The notes under the pieces were generated by a model. The model did not search any database, was not told the origin of the DNA, and saw only the letters and a program-made list of their open reading frames with translations. DNA of 64,000 bases from Podospora bellae-mahoneyi. Its lineage: Eukaryota; Ascomycota; Sordariomycetes; Sordariales; Podosporaceae. Shown here one piece after another: positions 31,047 through 42,459 of this stretch. The stretch's first letter is position 1. Each line of letters starts with the position of its first letter. Made by a program: the position numbers and the translations under genes. The stretch lies in assembly GCF_035222275.1 (NCBI RefSeq), contig NC_085883.1, positions 1,860,001-1,924,000 of the forward strand, written 5' to 3'.

Positions 31047-34000
31047 TCACCCCAAGCCCTGACCACCCACAAACTTTCCCAACGGTGTCCGATCCCTCGG
31101 TTTCTCAATCAGATCCCCATACCCGTCCAGCCCCGCCGCCATAATCCTCAAAATCTCAAACATATGCGCCCCCTTGAACGTTTCCGCCCACAGCCTCACT
31201 ACCGCACAAGCTAGCTGTCGAAGCTTTGTGCTATCCGTCGAAGCAGAAGCATTCATGTCGATCGAACGGGACTGGTGATGGCCCCCGCCGTGGTGGTTAG
31301 CCGACGACGAAGCTCCCCCATTCCCGCCACCCAACGAAGGATCAATCGGCACGGCGAATTCTGTCTCGTCGAGCATCCGGCAAACCATTTCCAAAACATG
31401 TTTCTCCTCCACTGACAGAGGTTGGTCGGCCGGGCCTATGGCGGAGAGCGTCAAGAGCCACTTGGAAAGAAGGATGGCGCATTCGAGGTTGCACACTATT
31501 CCACTCGGTTAGTACCACTTCATATCAGAGTCAAACCGAAGAAACACCTACAAGAATGCTGCATACTCCACTCCAAACTCTTCGTCCTCGCCACATAGTT
31601 CACCCCTACCTTCACCAAATGGGCCAGCGCATGCACAGCCGGTACCACCGCTCCGTTCAGCCTCTTGTTTCTCACCAACAGCGGTGCGTCACTGAACGCT
31701 GACGCAATCAAAACATGATCCCTCGTCTCCAGACTCCGGCTGGGGCTCAGGTCGGTGTAAAGCCTGATGTACGCCAGCCTCAACAGCGCTGCCGAGTTGA
31801 AAGCCACTGGTCCGCCAAAAAAGTTGTCTGCCGATGCTGGTCCTCCTGATTCATTCGCCCTGATCTGCCGATGCTGCTCTACTCCGGTCTGCCACACCCG
31901 CAAAGCGTGAGTAACGTCTTCGACATCTTCCGGTTTCATCCCCCGTCGAAAGTCGTACGGCGAGAGGCTGGTAAACGATGTCTGCTTGAGAAGGAAGATA
32001 TGCTGAATGAGGGCGTGGATGAGAACATAGTTTCCGAGCGAGGTAAGCGGTGGAGGTGGAACTTGAGACGAGCGGTTGAGAAGCCTCATAAACGCGTCTT
32101 GCAGGGTGATGTCGACAAATTGGCAAGTCTGGCGTGCTTCTTGCCACTGCCAGCTTGTCTCTGCCCTCCATAGTCGAGACGGGCTGGGCAGGAAGAGGTG
32201 AACATCGGATGTTAGTAACATTGGCGGGGTGTTGTAAGCGATGCTGCAGAGATTGAAGAAGCAAAATGCGACAAGCTTCGTGCGAGTGGCCGATTCATGT
32301 CGGACCCAGGTCTCGTGGTCAACTGTCTGTTGGTTAGACTCCCCGACCAGTCCCTCCTCCCGGACTAGCACAGCGAGTTGGCTCTGCAAGCCAAGGGCTT
32401 CCTGGAGGATGGCTTTGGGGCCCCAGAGCCCAACCGAAAACAGCAAAAGGATGGCTTGGATGGTCTCAAGACGGGCGTGTGGAGTGTTTGGAGAACTGGA
32501 GTGTTTGTTAGCAAACTTCAGACCAGATGCAGGGAAGGGATCATTACTAAGGCTCTCTGTGCGTCTCCTGAGTCATGGGGCGGTCTTGATGTACCGACGG
32601 AAACGAGTGCCTGAAACCGGAGCTTGGGGAGGGTCGAGTCGAGTGTGGGCTGTAGGCGGCTGGTGTCGGAAGCAATCCATGTACCTCATGGCTATGTCTT
32701 CGGCGAATCTGTTCCATGGCCACAGCCTTTGCAGCATACCACAGGGCATGGCCGCGGTTTGTTTCAAAACGGTACTGAGCTCCCACCGCGAGGACGGCCA
32801 GCAAGAGCTCGGGTGCCAAATCTATGGGTGCCAGGCTTGGTAAATGGAGAAAAGGTAGGTGTTCGTGGAACCCACTGATGTATCCGTCGAGAAACCTGTT
32901 GAGAGTATGTCGAGATGGAAACACAAAGTCGTTGGGAAGCACCGACGAAAACTCATCCAGCCTGTTTTTGACGGCGATATGATTCGCTCCGGCAATTCTC
33001 CAGTTGGGAGCCTGCATCCCATCTTCATGCATCCTTGAACCGTCATTTGGATCTCGGGCATCAGGCTGCAGTGACGGGAATCGAGACGGGAAGGCAGAAG
33101 CAGGCTTCGACGGCCCACGCATGTCGCCCCCTAGACGAGACCACGATCCGAAACCTTGGTCCATTTCAAGCCCTGGTGGGAGGAAATGCTGCGTCCCATA
33201 ATCATCCAAAAACAAATTGTAATCCTCAAAAGGGGCCGGCTGGGTCTGGTATACACCAGACATGACACCCGGGTCCTGCTCCCGAACACGATCCCCGTAA
33301 GGGTTACTGTCGTGATACGTTTTCACCGGAGCAAGCGGCGGCGGAGGCGGCTGGTGGTCCGAGATGCCGGACATCATGGATGGCTGCATGTTGCTGACTT
33401 CGCCGGCCGAAGCAAGATGCGTAGCTGCGTCAGATAAGAGGTCGAGATTGCAGGCTGGCGCCCGCGCTGACATGCGCGGGTCAGGGGCGATCGGCGAGAC
33501 AACGGTAGGCTGCAAGACTTCCTGTCGATACATTTGATGCGGTGGTGGTTGCGGTTGCTGCTGCTGCTGCTGCTGCTGCGGTTGTGGTTGCATACCGAGC
33601 ATCTTGACATCACCATGGTCATCAACAGGTCCCATGCCAGCGCCCGCCGTCGAGGGCTTCCGCGGTCTGTGGCCACCGCCATCTTTGTTGCTACCCGCCT
33701 CGTTGGAATGGACAAGCTTATGGTGACGGGAGAGCAAATCTCTGATGTCCATGTCAGTATGCTATGCTTTCTCGAAGACGGGAGGCAGGTCGGTGCGACG
33801 CCGACGGGGCAGACACGATGCGGTGATGTTGAGACTGGGAGGTGACCTGAAGGGCATAGGGCATGGGGCATGGGGCATGGGGCATGGGGCACGGGGGTGC
33901 TGAGGGGGTAGTGTGAACCCACGTCCCATGCGCGCCAAACGCATGCAGTTGCGGCAACAGAAGCATACGAGCGAGGTCACCAGGACAGCGGCCCAGCAGA

Positions 34001-34341
34001 AGCTACCAAGCAGCCAAACTGAGGGGTTCTGAATAGTGGGATAAAAGATAGTGAGCAGCTTACCGTCGTCCAAAGTGCTTTCCACACCTAGGCCACTCGC
34101 AGGAAAAGGGTTTTTCCTTGGTGTGAGTCCTTTCGTGCCTCTGAACATGTTCCACGCGCCTAATACAGAAGGTAACGTAAGTCAATATGCGACACTTGTT
34201 AGGTCCCAGGTAAAGCGGTACCGACCTGAAGCATTTGCTACAGTACTTGCACGGCAGCGTCTTGGGCTTCTGCTGCCGGGTTTCCCCATTCTCGTCGGCA
34301 GTGGCTGGGGCGGGAGTCTCGATGGATTGTAGGGGGCGCAT
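31047..34341 (-). CDS. C2H2 zinc-finger transcription factor with fungal-specific regulatory domain
   Basis: Five exons: 34341-34226, 34159-34064, 33741-32548, 32495-31552 and 31495-31047 give 932 aa. Two C2H2 fingers sit near the N-terminus: CKYCSKCFRRVEHVQRHERT (H) at about 31-55 and CEWPRCGKHFGRRDLLSRHH at about 59-80. Each finger is interrupted by an intron, and joining the exons restores all Cys and His ligands. Then come a basic linker (HRPRKPS), Gln/Pro-rich stretches, and a fungal_trans-type helical domain from about 330 onward (FPSRHTLNRFLDGYISGFHE, HLPFLHLPSL, ARLETIQAILLLFSVGLWG). This resembles Adr1-like C2H2/fungal_trans regulators; targets are unknown. Intron 2 (33742-34063) is 322 nt, long for this window, and contains a small tandem repeat. 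Confidence 0.9.
33851..33895. repeat. GGGCATG minisatellite inside an intron
   Basis: About five copies of a 7-nt unit GGGCAT(G) lie within intron 2 of the zinc-finger gene. It helps explain why this intron is several times longer than its neighbours. Confidence 0.75.
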
Positions 34342-34557
34342 GGCGTGAAGGTACAGACAGCTTGTACTGTATACAGCAGGCCCGGTGGAGAGGGAGGAGA
34401 AAGCCACAAAGGCTGGAGAGTGTGGGGGAGGGGGAAAGGGGGAAGAAGAGGGGGGCGGTGGGAAGGGGGAGCTGGGGCCAAATAATTAGACTGCGAGGTT
34501 TGCGGGGTGCTGGTGCCGTGTCTGTGTCGGCGTGAGGGAGGGACAGGAATGTGTTGG

Positions 34558-34600
34558 CCGGATCTGGATCTGGATCTGGATCTGGATCTGGATCTGGATC
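34558..34600. repeat. GGATCT hexanucleotide tandem repeat
   Basis: About seven perfect copies of GGATCT lie some 220 bp upstream of the zinc-finger gene's start codon, in its likely leader or core promoter. Confidence 0.85.
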
Positions 34601-37166
34601 AAGCAGCACAAGACATGCTTGGTCCTGTTGCTTGTGTGTTGTGTGGTGTCGGTAGGATATCAGCCAGATGCTCTCCCCTGAATCCTAACTGGTTGCTTGC
34701 TTGCTGGCTGGACGTCACCCCTCTCTGATCCCTGAGAAATCACCACGCTTCAATCTTCAAAGATAAAGCAGGCCTTGGAGCAGCCCGACGTCAGATGACG
34801 ACAAGGAAACAGTTCCGCAGAGATTGCGGGGGTGGGCGAGAAGTCGAACTGGGAACTGAGACGGTGTGCGGGAGCGGTGGGCCTGACTCGCTCGTGGGTG
34901 TACCGTTTCTCCTACTCCTGTGGCGCAATCCTGGATTGGATAAAGGTGAATGTCAAGATTGCTGTAGCTGCTTGGAGGGTTTGGATGGATGAATGGATGG
35001 GTAAGGTCTTCTGAGTGAGATGGAGAGACGTGGAGAGAGACACAGAAGCGGAGAAAAAAGACACAAAACAACGATGGAAGATCAGGTCCAGGCACACAAG
35101 CAACAAGCGAGGCAGGGGGGCGGGAGAGGTGCGTTTCCAGCGCCAACAAAACGCGGAGGCGGGGAAAAAGAGGGACTTCGGTAGTCGGAAGAAACGGAGT
35201 GTGGGGAGGAGCTGCAAAGAGGAGCTGCAAAAAGAAGCCGCAAAGAGGAGAACGGCGGCGGCGCGACCAGCTTCCCTTTTCTGGGCTCCAACCGTCTGTG
35301 ACAGAGATGACCTACACTAGGTGGACATGTCAAAGCAGCATCTGATGGGAATTGACAGTACATGACATGGCATGATTTCAGCTATAGCTAGCCAGCTCAA
35401 TGCTTATCTACAGATAGATACAACCACCTAACAGCAACAGATAGCATGAGTATCTAGGTAGCTGATTGCTCAGGATGACGGCACCTTCAGCCCAGCTGGA
35501 AGTTGTTTTGCGGGACTCAAAGAGAAATCTGGGGAAATGTGGGTGTTTGGTGCACTGAGTGGTCTGTGCTCTCTCTCATCTCCGCATTCAACAGCTGCCA
35601 AGATTTCTGACCCGCTGTAGCCCCGCGACGCCATCTCATCTCATCTTCTCACCCAATCCACCCCCAAAAAAATTGTTCTCGAACACAGCTGAGGGGATCT
35701 ATTGAGGATAGCACACCGGTATTCCCATCGTTTTTATTTGTCGATACTCTTTGTATCATTGCTTTTCAGTCTCTTTTCTGTCGCGTCTCCCAGGGCTCAG
35801 ACCTCCTTCTCTCCGGACTCGAACTCTGCATTATGCCTACGTCAATCTTTCCCAACGAACCGCTGCCCTGTTCCCAGTCTTGTCGATGAAAGCAGGCTTT
35901 GCCTGGTCATCTTGCAGCGAACCACCCGCAACAAAGCGCATCATGACAGTCCCATTGACGGTACCATCGACGGGGGAAAGAGCCGAGCTCTGTGGGTGTT
36001 ACACTAGAAAGCGGGGTGCATCTCAACCAAAGCACCAAACATCTGAAAGCCACGGAACCGAGGAACCGTTTTCCAACCTCCTGCTGGTCAGTTTTCGGAG
36101 CTCAAACTTTACCAGTCTTGTCCGGGGTCGTGGGGATGTCTAAGTCAGGATTGTAGATCCAGCGGAGCTGCTAAACGATAGAGACATACCAAGGTATGGC
36201 GAACTATCTCGAACACGAGAATCATCAAGTCAACTTTCACATGATATCCCAAGATCCCCAAACAAATCTCTCTCGGAGGATCCCAACGTTCACAAACGCG
36301 GAGTGCCTTAGTCTCGACGTCAGCAGGTGTTGGAGGTGTGGAGGCGGGCGCCACTTTGGGGAAAACGCTTGGAGAATTCAACCCCCCTGTTCGCTCCGGA
36401 TTATTAGTGCGGGGCCCCGCGAAATCCGCTCGCAAAATGCGGAGAAACGGGAGAGAAACTTGGACGTGCCTGGCCTGGCGGGATGAAGCCCTCATCAACT
36501 TCACCGCCCTTCGCCCTTCACGTCTGATTGTGGTGCGGAACATGAAATACCGTCGCTCATCTCGTCACTGGCCTCTCTCTGTTAACAACGAAAAACATCC
36601 TTTCTTCCGACCCTGAAAACTCTTGGACATTATGATATGGCCGGTTGCCCGTCCCGGACCTTGACCGCGCCGAACAGCTGGAGCAGCCAGGGGCGGCAGG
36701 TTCAAGAGGTTCAGATCAGCAAGACGCATGTGAGTATAGATACCTGGACAGACTACGTACTGGACTATCTTGACGGCGGTAACAAAAGTGTTCGCGGCGT
36801 GTGTGGGTTGGAGAAGCATGGGGAATCTGCACCGATAGTAACACCTCGCCTACACCCGTCGTCTTCCCCAGGTATTGAGCCTACTATCGCATCCAATATG
36901 TCGCCTGCGTCTTTGAAAATAGGCAAAATGCACTGCGTCTGGAGACCCAAGACTGTCTGCCTGCCGCCGCCGGTCGTGAGCCGAATATCGCCAGGTGGAT
37001 GATAACTTCCCGGCCTCACTGGTGGTGTATCCATGAAAAAACAGCCCCTTCTCAGAGCGTGTGACACCTCTGAGAACACAGACCTCCTCTTTCCCCCACG
37101 GCTTGCTCGGCATCCAGGGCCTGAGGGGTGCTCGTTGATCATAGGTTGATGCCCAAGCTCATGGGT

Positions 37167-37206
37167 TGAGAGAGAGAGAGAGAGAGAGCAAGAGAGAGAG
37201 AGAGAG
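37167..37206. repeat. GA dinucleotide microsatellite
   Basis: An interrupted (GA)n run of about 40 bp lies in gene-free DNA. Confidence 0.85.
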
Positions 37207-39180
37207 GGGAAGCACGCTAACTACCGACCTATGCAATGGAGTCAACATCACGCACAACACCATCTCGGGACGGCCTGACCACATTCCCCCTCTTCCCATA
37301 GATGAGATGATGCATACATCTCGGTGTTTATTTCCGTCACGCGGCAAGCCTGATCCGGGGATGCGATTAGGGTTATCCGAAGCTGGACTCGTCATATGTC
37401 GTTGACTACCCATGATTTCAACAAGCCCAACATGGCTATTCAGCACCCACGGCCTGTTGCTCGGTTCGTTTGGATTATCAGGAGACATTAGTCCTGCAAT
37501 GACCAGGGGTTTGCAAGTATCTCTGGTTAAGACAGCTGGATGATCTCCGGACGAGGAGGGGAGAAGGCTTCGGCCGATAACCTCATCGGCCATGAGCATT
37601 TTGCTAAGCAAGAAAGAGCCATGTGAAAATGTCGCAGAGCCTCGGATCGAAATGTGAGCCTCAGGCTGAAAAATAAAAATAAAAAAATACGCCGACGACG
37701 GTCCGTAACAGTGGGGGATGATAAAGCCACTGGACCTATTCCCGCCGCGAACCTGAGATTTCCTGTCTCAGGAGATCATCGAGGTCATTTGGGCATCTAC
37801 ACCTCCTACTCTGCAGGAATCTTTTTGCAGCAAAAGCTGACAGGTAGTGATCATTTGGTGTAACACTCCCAAGTAACTTTACCTACACATCGTGCTACCT
37901 TACTAACTTGGTAAGCTACCTTGACAGGTCAGACGTAACCAGAACAGAACCCCTTAGCTCTCGAGAAGGGGTTTTTGATCGACTCCCCACATGTCTGTTC
38001 AGGTCACCCGGGGCCTTCTGGCTGGTAGTATCCGGCCTTATTTCTTGCATTCACCTTCGTCTCTAGCTGGGAAGTTCGGCCGGCCGAGCGAATCAAATGC
38101 TGCGGCCCGGACCAGGGGTTGTAGTTGACCCCTTCATCTAGTTGAACGTTTCCCATCATATCCATTTCTTAACCCCAGACCATTCGCTTCTTTCCGCATT
38201 TTGCCGCGCCTTGTCTTGGGAAGTCCCGAGGAGACTGCATCTGGATCGAGACGGACCAACATCACAGGACGCCTTTGAGCTCGCTCACCTGCCGTTATTC
38301 CCAACACCCTCAGCCGTGAGGCATGCCGTACTCGAGTGAGCTATCGCTTTTTACCTCTGTTTCTATCATGAAGAAACATGGAAACATGCTCAGCAATCGA
38401 AAATGGCTTGTTCACGCGGGAGTATCGATTATGTACTCGGGTAATGCGGGCGGAGCAACCGACGACGGGCTGGATCATGGCCAGGAATTCCGTCCAATGA
38501 TTTGACTTCGTTCATGCTCCCTCGATGGAACAAGTGCCAGTATCAAAGTTCCTCAGACATCAATCGACAGACTTAATCGGGGTTGAAGGTTGTTTTTGGG
38601 ATATACACCGGTATGGCGCCCGCGTACGTGTTCATTCGGGGTCGGGCGGTGGCCTGGCGGTAACCTCACATCTCAGTTGATGGCAGGACTGAAGCTTGGC
38701 TTGCCGGAGGTGATGGTTACATGAGACAGTCATCGAGGGCTCTCGGGAACAAACTACACGGAAAATCACAGACACATGTTGCTTTTGCCCGGAACCGTGT
38801 GGCATTGACTAGCGTCATCACCATCCATCCATGGCTGAGGTGGCTGGCCCCGAGGGCTTTGGTATTGGAACACAACATCGTCACTTTCTCCTCTTCCCCA
38901 CCATCTCAGAACCATGCACGTGTGCGTTGGTGTTTTGTTTCACGGGCTCAGCAAGGCCAGGTTGTTGTGTCTTGTCCTGGCTCCCCGGAATGCTGAAGGT
39001 ATGATTACCCCTGAGACTGGCCAACCGGGGAATGACGAGAAACAAGGTTTCACTTTTGTCAACCACGGCACTCAGCCTCTGCGGACACATACAAAAGTCA
39101 GTCGGAAGTAAGGGCAGGACAGACTTTTCTTTTCCGCTTCTCCTCCACGCACCGGCGGACGATAGGTGCTGTTGCTTGTC

Positions 39181-41838
39181 ATGCGTTCCAGCTCGTTGTT
39201 GGTGGCTGTTGCCACTGCTGCTTCGGCGGTGCAGGCTTTTTGGCTTGGAGATATTCCTCGTGAGCTTCTCTTTATCTGCTCTGATCAGGTTGAGGACGGC
39301 TGCTAACGTGCGAGGCAGATCGAGGCATTGCGCCGTTTGCTCAGCCAAACTATCCAGTCTTCCGCAATGTGAGGGACTATGGCGCCAGGGGTAAGACATC
39401 TTGAAGTTGCCAGAAAAGACGGAAAGCTAATTCGTGCTGTTAACAACAGGTGATGGAATAACTGACGATACTGCTGCTATCAATGCTGCCATCAATGCTG
39501 GGAATCCTTGCAACAGGGGATGTGTATGTCGAACTGTTGCGGGCCTACGCTCCGAGGAAGCAATGCTAACACACAAGAAAGGCATCCACTACCACAACTC
39601 CTGCAATCGTTTACTTCCCGGCAGGCACCTACCTCATCTCTTCCTCGATCCTGCCAGCGTACTTCACCCATCTTGTCGGCGATGCTTCCGCTCCACCTAC
39701 CCTCAAGGCCACGGCCAACTTCCAGGGGTTCGGGCTGATCGACGGCAACCCGTACTACACCGAGGTTCTCAACTGGAAGGCGGTCAATGTCTTCTTCCGC
39801 CAGGTCCGTAACTTTGTCATCGACACCACTGCCATCGCCCCGGGGAGGGCAGCAACAGGCATGCACTGGCCTACCTCTCAGGCGACCAGTCTGCAGAACA
39901 TCGTGTTCAACATGCCATCCACGCCCGACGTCGTCCACGTTGGTCTGTTTATCGAGGAGGGTAGCGGAGGCATGATGGCCGATCTCACTTTCAACGGCGG
40001 CGCTACCGGTGCCAGCATGGGCAACCAGCAATACACGATGCGGAACATGAAATTCAACAATTGCAAGACGGCCATCATCCAGATCTGGAACTGGGGCTGG
40101 ACATACCATGGGCTGTCCATAAACAACTGCGGTGTCGGTCTTGACCTTTCTGCCGGCGGTCCAAGCAACATCAACGTTGGCTCCGTCACCCTCTTTGACA
40201 GCACCTTCAGCAACACCCCGGTCGCCATCAAGACGGCCTGGACACCCTCCGCCAACCCCCCAACTGGGGGGAGTCTCGTCATCGAGAACATCCAACTCAA
40301 CAACGTCGCCGTCGCAGTCCAAGGCCCAAGCGGGACCATGCTCGGCGGCACATCAGGCTCAACCACGATCCCAGCCTGGGCCCTAGGCCACCTCCTCGAC
40401 CGCGGCACCAACGCCCCCCGTTTCTCGGGACCGATCAACCCCAACCCACGCCCTGCCTCCCTCCTGACCTCCGACGGGCGGTACTACGTCCGGTCCAAAC
40501 CCCAATACGAATCCGTCCCCGCCTCGTCGTTCCTCTCGGTCCGCGCCTTTGGCGCCAGAGGCGACGCGGCAGCCGACGACACATCCGCTCTCCAAAACGC
40601 AATCAACACGGCTGTTGCCCAAAACAAGATTTTGCTTCTCGACCACGGCCTCTACCGCGTCACTTCCACCATCGTCATCCCTCCTTCTGCCAAGATCGTC
40701 GGGGAGGCCTACCCTGTTATTTTATCTTCTGGTGGTTACTTTAACGACATGAGCAACCCCCGGCCCGTTGTTCAGGTGGGGACGACGTCTGGTCAGCAGG
40801 GGTATGTCGAGCTGAGTGATTTCATCGTCGCCACGCAGAATGCGCAGGCTGGGGCGATTTGCATAGAGTATAACCTTGCCACCAACGGGGGCCAGCCGAG
40901 TGGCATATGGGATGTGCACGTGCGGATTGGAGGGTTTACGGGCACACAGCAGCAGATTGGGCAGTGTTTGAAGAAGCCGGGGAATGGGAGTGTCGATCGG
41001 AACTGTGTTGTGGCGTTCATGGCGATGCATGTCACCAAGGGGGCGAGGGGGTTGTACATGGAGAATGTTTGGCTGTGGTGAGCACACACCTACCCACCCA
41101 CCCACCCACCCACCCACCTACCTACCTACCTACCCACCTACCTTCCTACCGTCAAGGGGCGATGAAATGCTGACTGAGATGGCGATGATGATAGGACGGC
41201 GGATCACGATATCGATGAGCAGTTGAACACTCAGATTACGATTTATACTGGTCGTGGACTACGTAAGGTCTCCTCATCTGTACGCTGTTGGATGGTGTGT
41301 TGCTGACAACAAAAAAGTAATCGAATCCACCACCGGCCCCCTTTGGCTCTGGGGGACAGGCTCAGAACATCACGTCCTCTACCAATACCAGCTCACCTCC
41401 ACCTCGGACATCTTCCTCGGCCAGATCCAGACCGAGTCGCCCTATTTCGCTCCCGTTCCCAACTCCCTTGTTCCGTTCCCGCCCGTGGCGAAGTACTCCG
41501 ACCCCGACTACCGCGCTCAGTGTGTGGGGATCGCGGGGAACTGCCCGGCGGCGTGGGGATTGAGGGTGATGAGCAGTAGGAATGTGTTGGTTTACGGAGC
41601 GGGGTTGTATTCTTTCTTTGATAATTACTCCACGGCTTGCAGCACGTTTGATGCGGGGCAGACGTGCCAGCAGAGGATCACGAGCGTGGAGGGGAGGGCG
41701 GAGAATGTGGCGGTTTATAACCTCAACACGATCGGGACGAGGGAGATGGTGACGAGGGATGGGGGGATGGTGGGGGGCAGTGGGTGGGCGGAGAACAGGA
41801 ACACTTTTGCGAGTAATGTTGGGGTTTATAGGGCTTAG
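39181..41838 (+). CDS. Secreted GH55 exo-beta-1,3-glucanase
   Basis: Six exons: 39181-39259, 39319-39390, 39450-39523, 39582-41077, 41195-41262 and 41318-41838 give 769 aa. GH55 enzymes release glucose or short oligosaccharides from beta-1,3-glucan, used in cell-wall turnover or in degrading other fungi. A signal peptide of about 19 residues (MRSSSLLVAVATAASAVQA) precedes FWLGDIP. Two pectate-lyase-like beta-helix halves each begin with the same block: VRDYGARGDGITDDTAAI near residue 45 and VRAFGARGDAAADDTSAL near residue 394. Further hallmarks are ATSLQNIVFNMP, WNWGWTYHGLSINNC, ENVWLWTADHD and ESTTGPLWLWGTGSEHH; Glu613 in the last block is the likely catalytic acid by analogy with characterised GH55 enzymes. 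Intron 4 (41078-41194) contains a CCCA/CCTA tandem. Confidence 0.95.
41088..41150. repeat. CCCA/CCTA tetranucleotide tandem inside an intron
   Basis: Around fifteen CCCA, CCTA and related units fill most of intron 4 of the GH55 gene, between its GT donor at 41078 and its branch region. The complement reads TGGG/TAGG, the same word that recurs in intergenic DNA elsewhere. Confidence 0.85.
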
Positions 41839-42459
41839 TTTGCATAGAGATCATGTAGGGGGGGGGTTAGGGGTCGAGGGGTTGGTCAAGGGAGGTAGAT
41901 TTTCAACGCTGGAGCTGGGTGTGGGAGGTAAGTTTGATGATGCTGGAGTTGGATGACATAAATTGGAATACATCATGCTGACTTTTCCCAACCCTGATTC
42001 TGCTTGTAGAACAGAAGTGCCAGAAACCAAAAACAGTAAGCTGCGCGTGTATCAAGCTGGGTATCCTTCTAAATCACCAGCCGAAAAATATCCAGAACAG
42101 CAACTCAAGCAGTGAAAAACAAAATATAAAAAAAATTAAAAAAATATACAAAAATCAATAAATAAATAAACAAAAATAAAAAATCAATAAATAAACAAAA
42201 ATAAAAAATCAATAAATAAATGAAATAGTTGTCACCGTGCCGACCAAGGACAAGGGTAAGTGTCTTGTTAATGCGCGAGGGCAAGGAAAAGGGGAGCAAA
42301 GCTCACTATGAAGCGGTGTCTAAATACAGCCGAAGCGGCGCTGCTCCTCCCGAGCCCCACACCCTGTTCTCCTCTGAGCCTCGCTATGGTGCCGTGACAA
42401 TAGTATACAGACAACAAACCCAGAGCCAGTTGCTTTCCCAACCGACCCTCCAGCAGAAC
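41839..42459. other. Convergent 3' intergenic region (GH55 / DUF2461)
   Basis: This 621-bp gap lies between two facing stop codons. It contains an A/T minisatellite at 42121-42222 and no gene. Confidence 0.6.
42121..42222. repeat. A/T-rich minisatellite
   Basis: A unit of about 25 nt, CAAAAATAAAAAATCAATAA plus ATAAA, repeats at 42171 and 42196 with an earlier partial copy near 42150. G is almost absent on the + strand. Confidence 0.75.

Larger units (their letters stand above)
34342..39180. other. Gene-free 4.8 kb between zinc-finger gene and GH55 gene
   Basis: Upstream regions of two divergent genes. Short open frames occur but none has family features, splice support or biased composition. 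Structures seen are a GGATCT hexanucleotide tandem (34558-34600), a GA microsatellite (37167-37206) and scattered TAGGTAG words (35454). The region is unusually long for a compact fungal genome and may hold unannotated non-coding transcripts or long regulatory sequence. Confidence 0.55.

Noticed and set aside
35702-36007. 101-codon + frame starting with a signal-peptide-like stretch (YLSILFVSLLFSLFSVAS)
   Set aside because: The remainder has random composition, no splice partners and no family features; T/C-rich leaders often mimic signal peptides.
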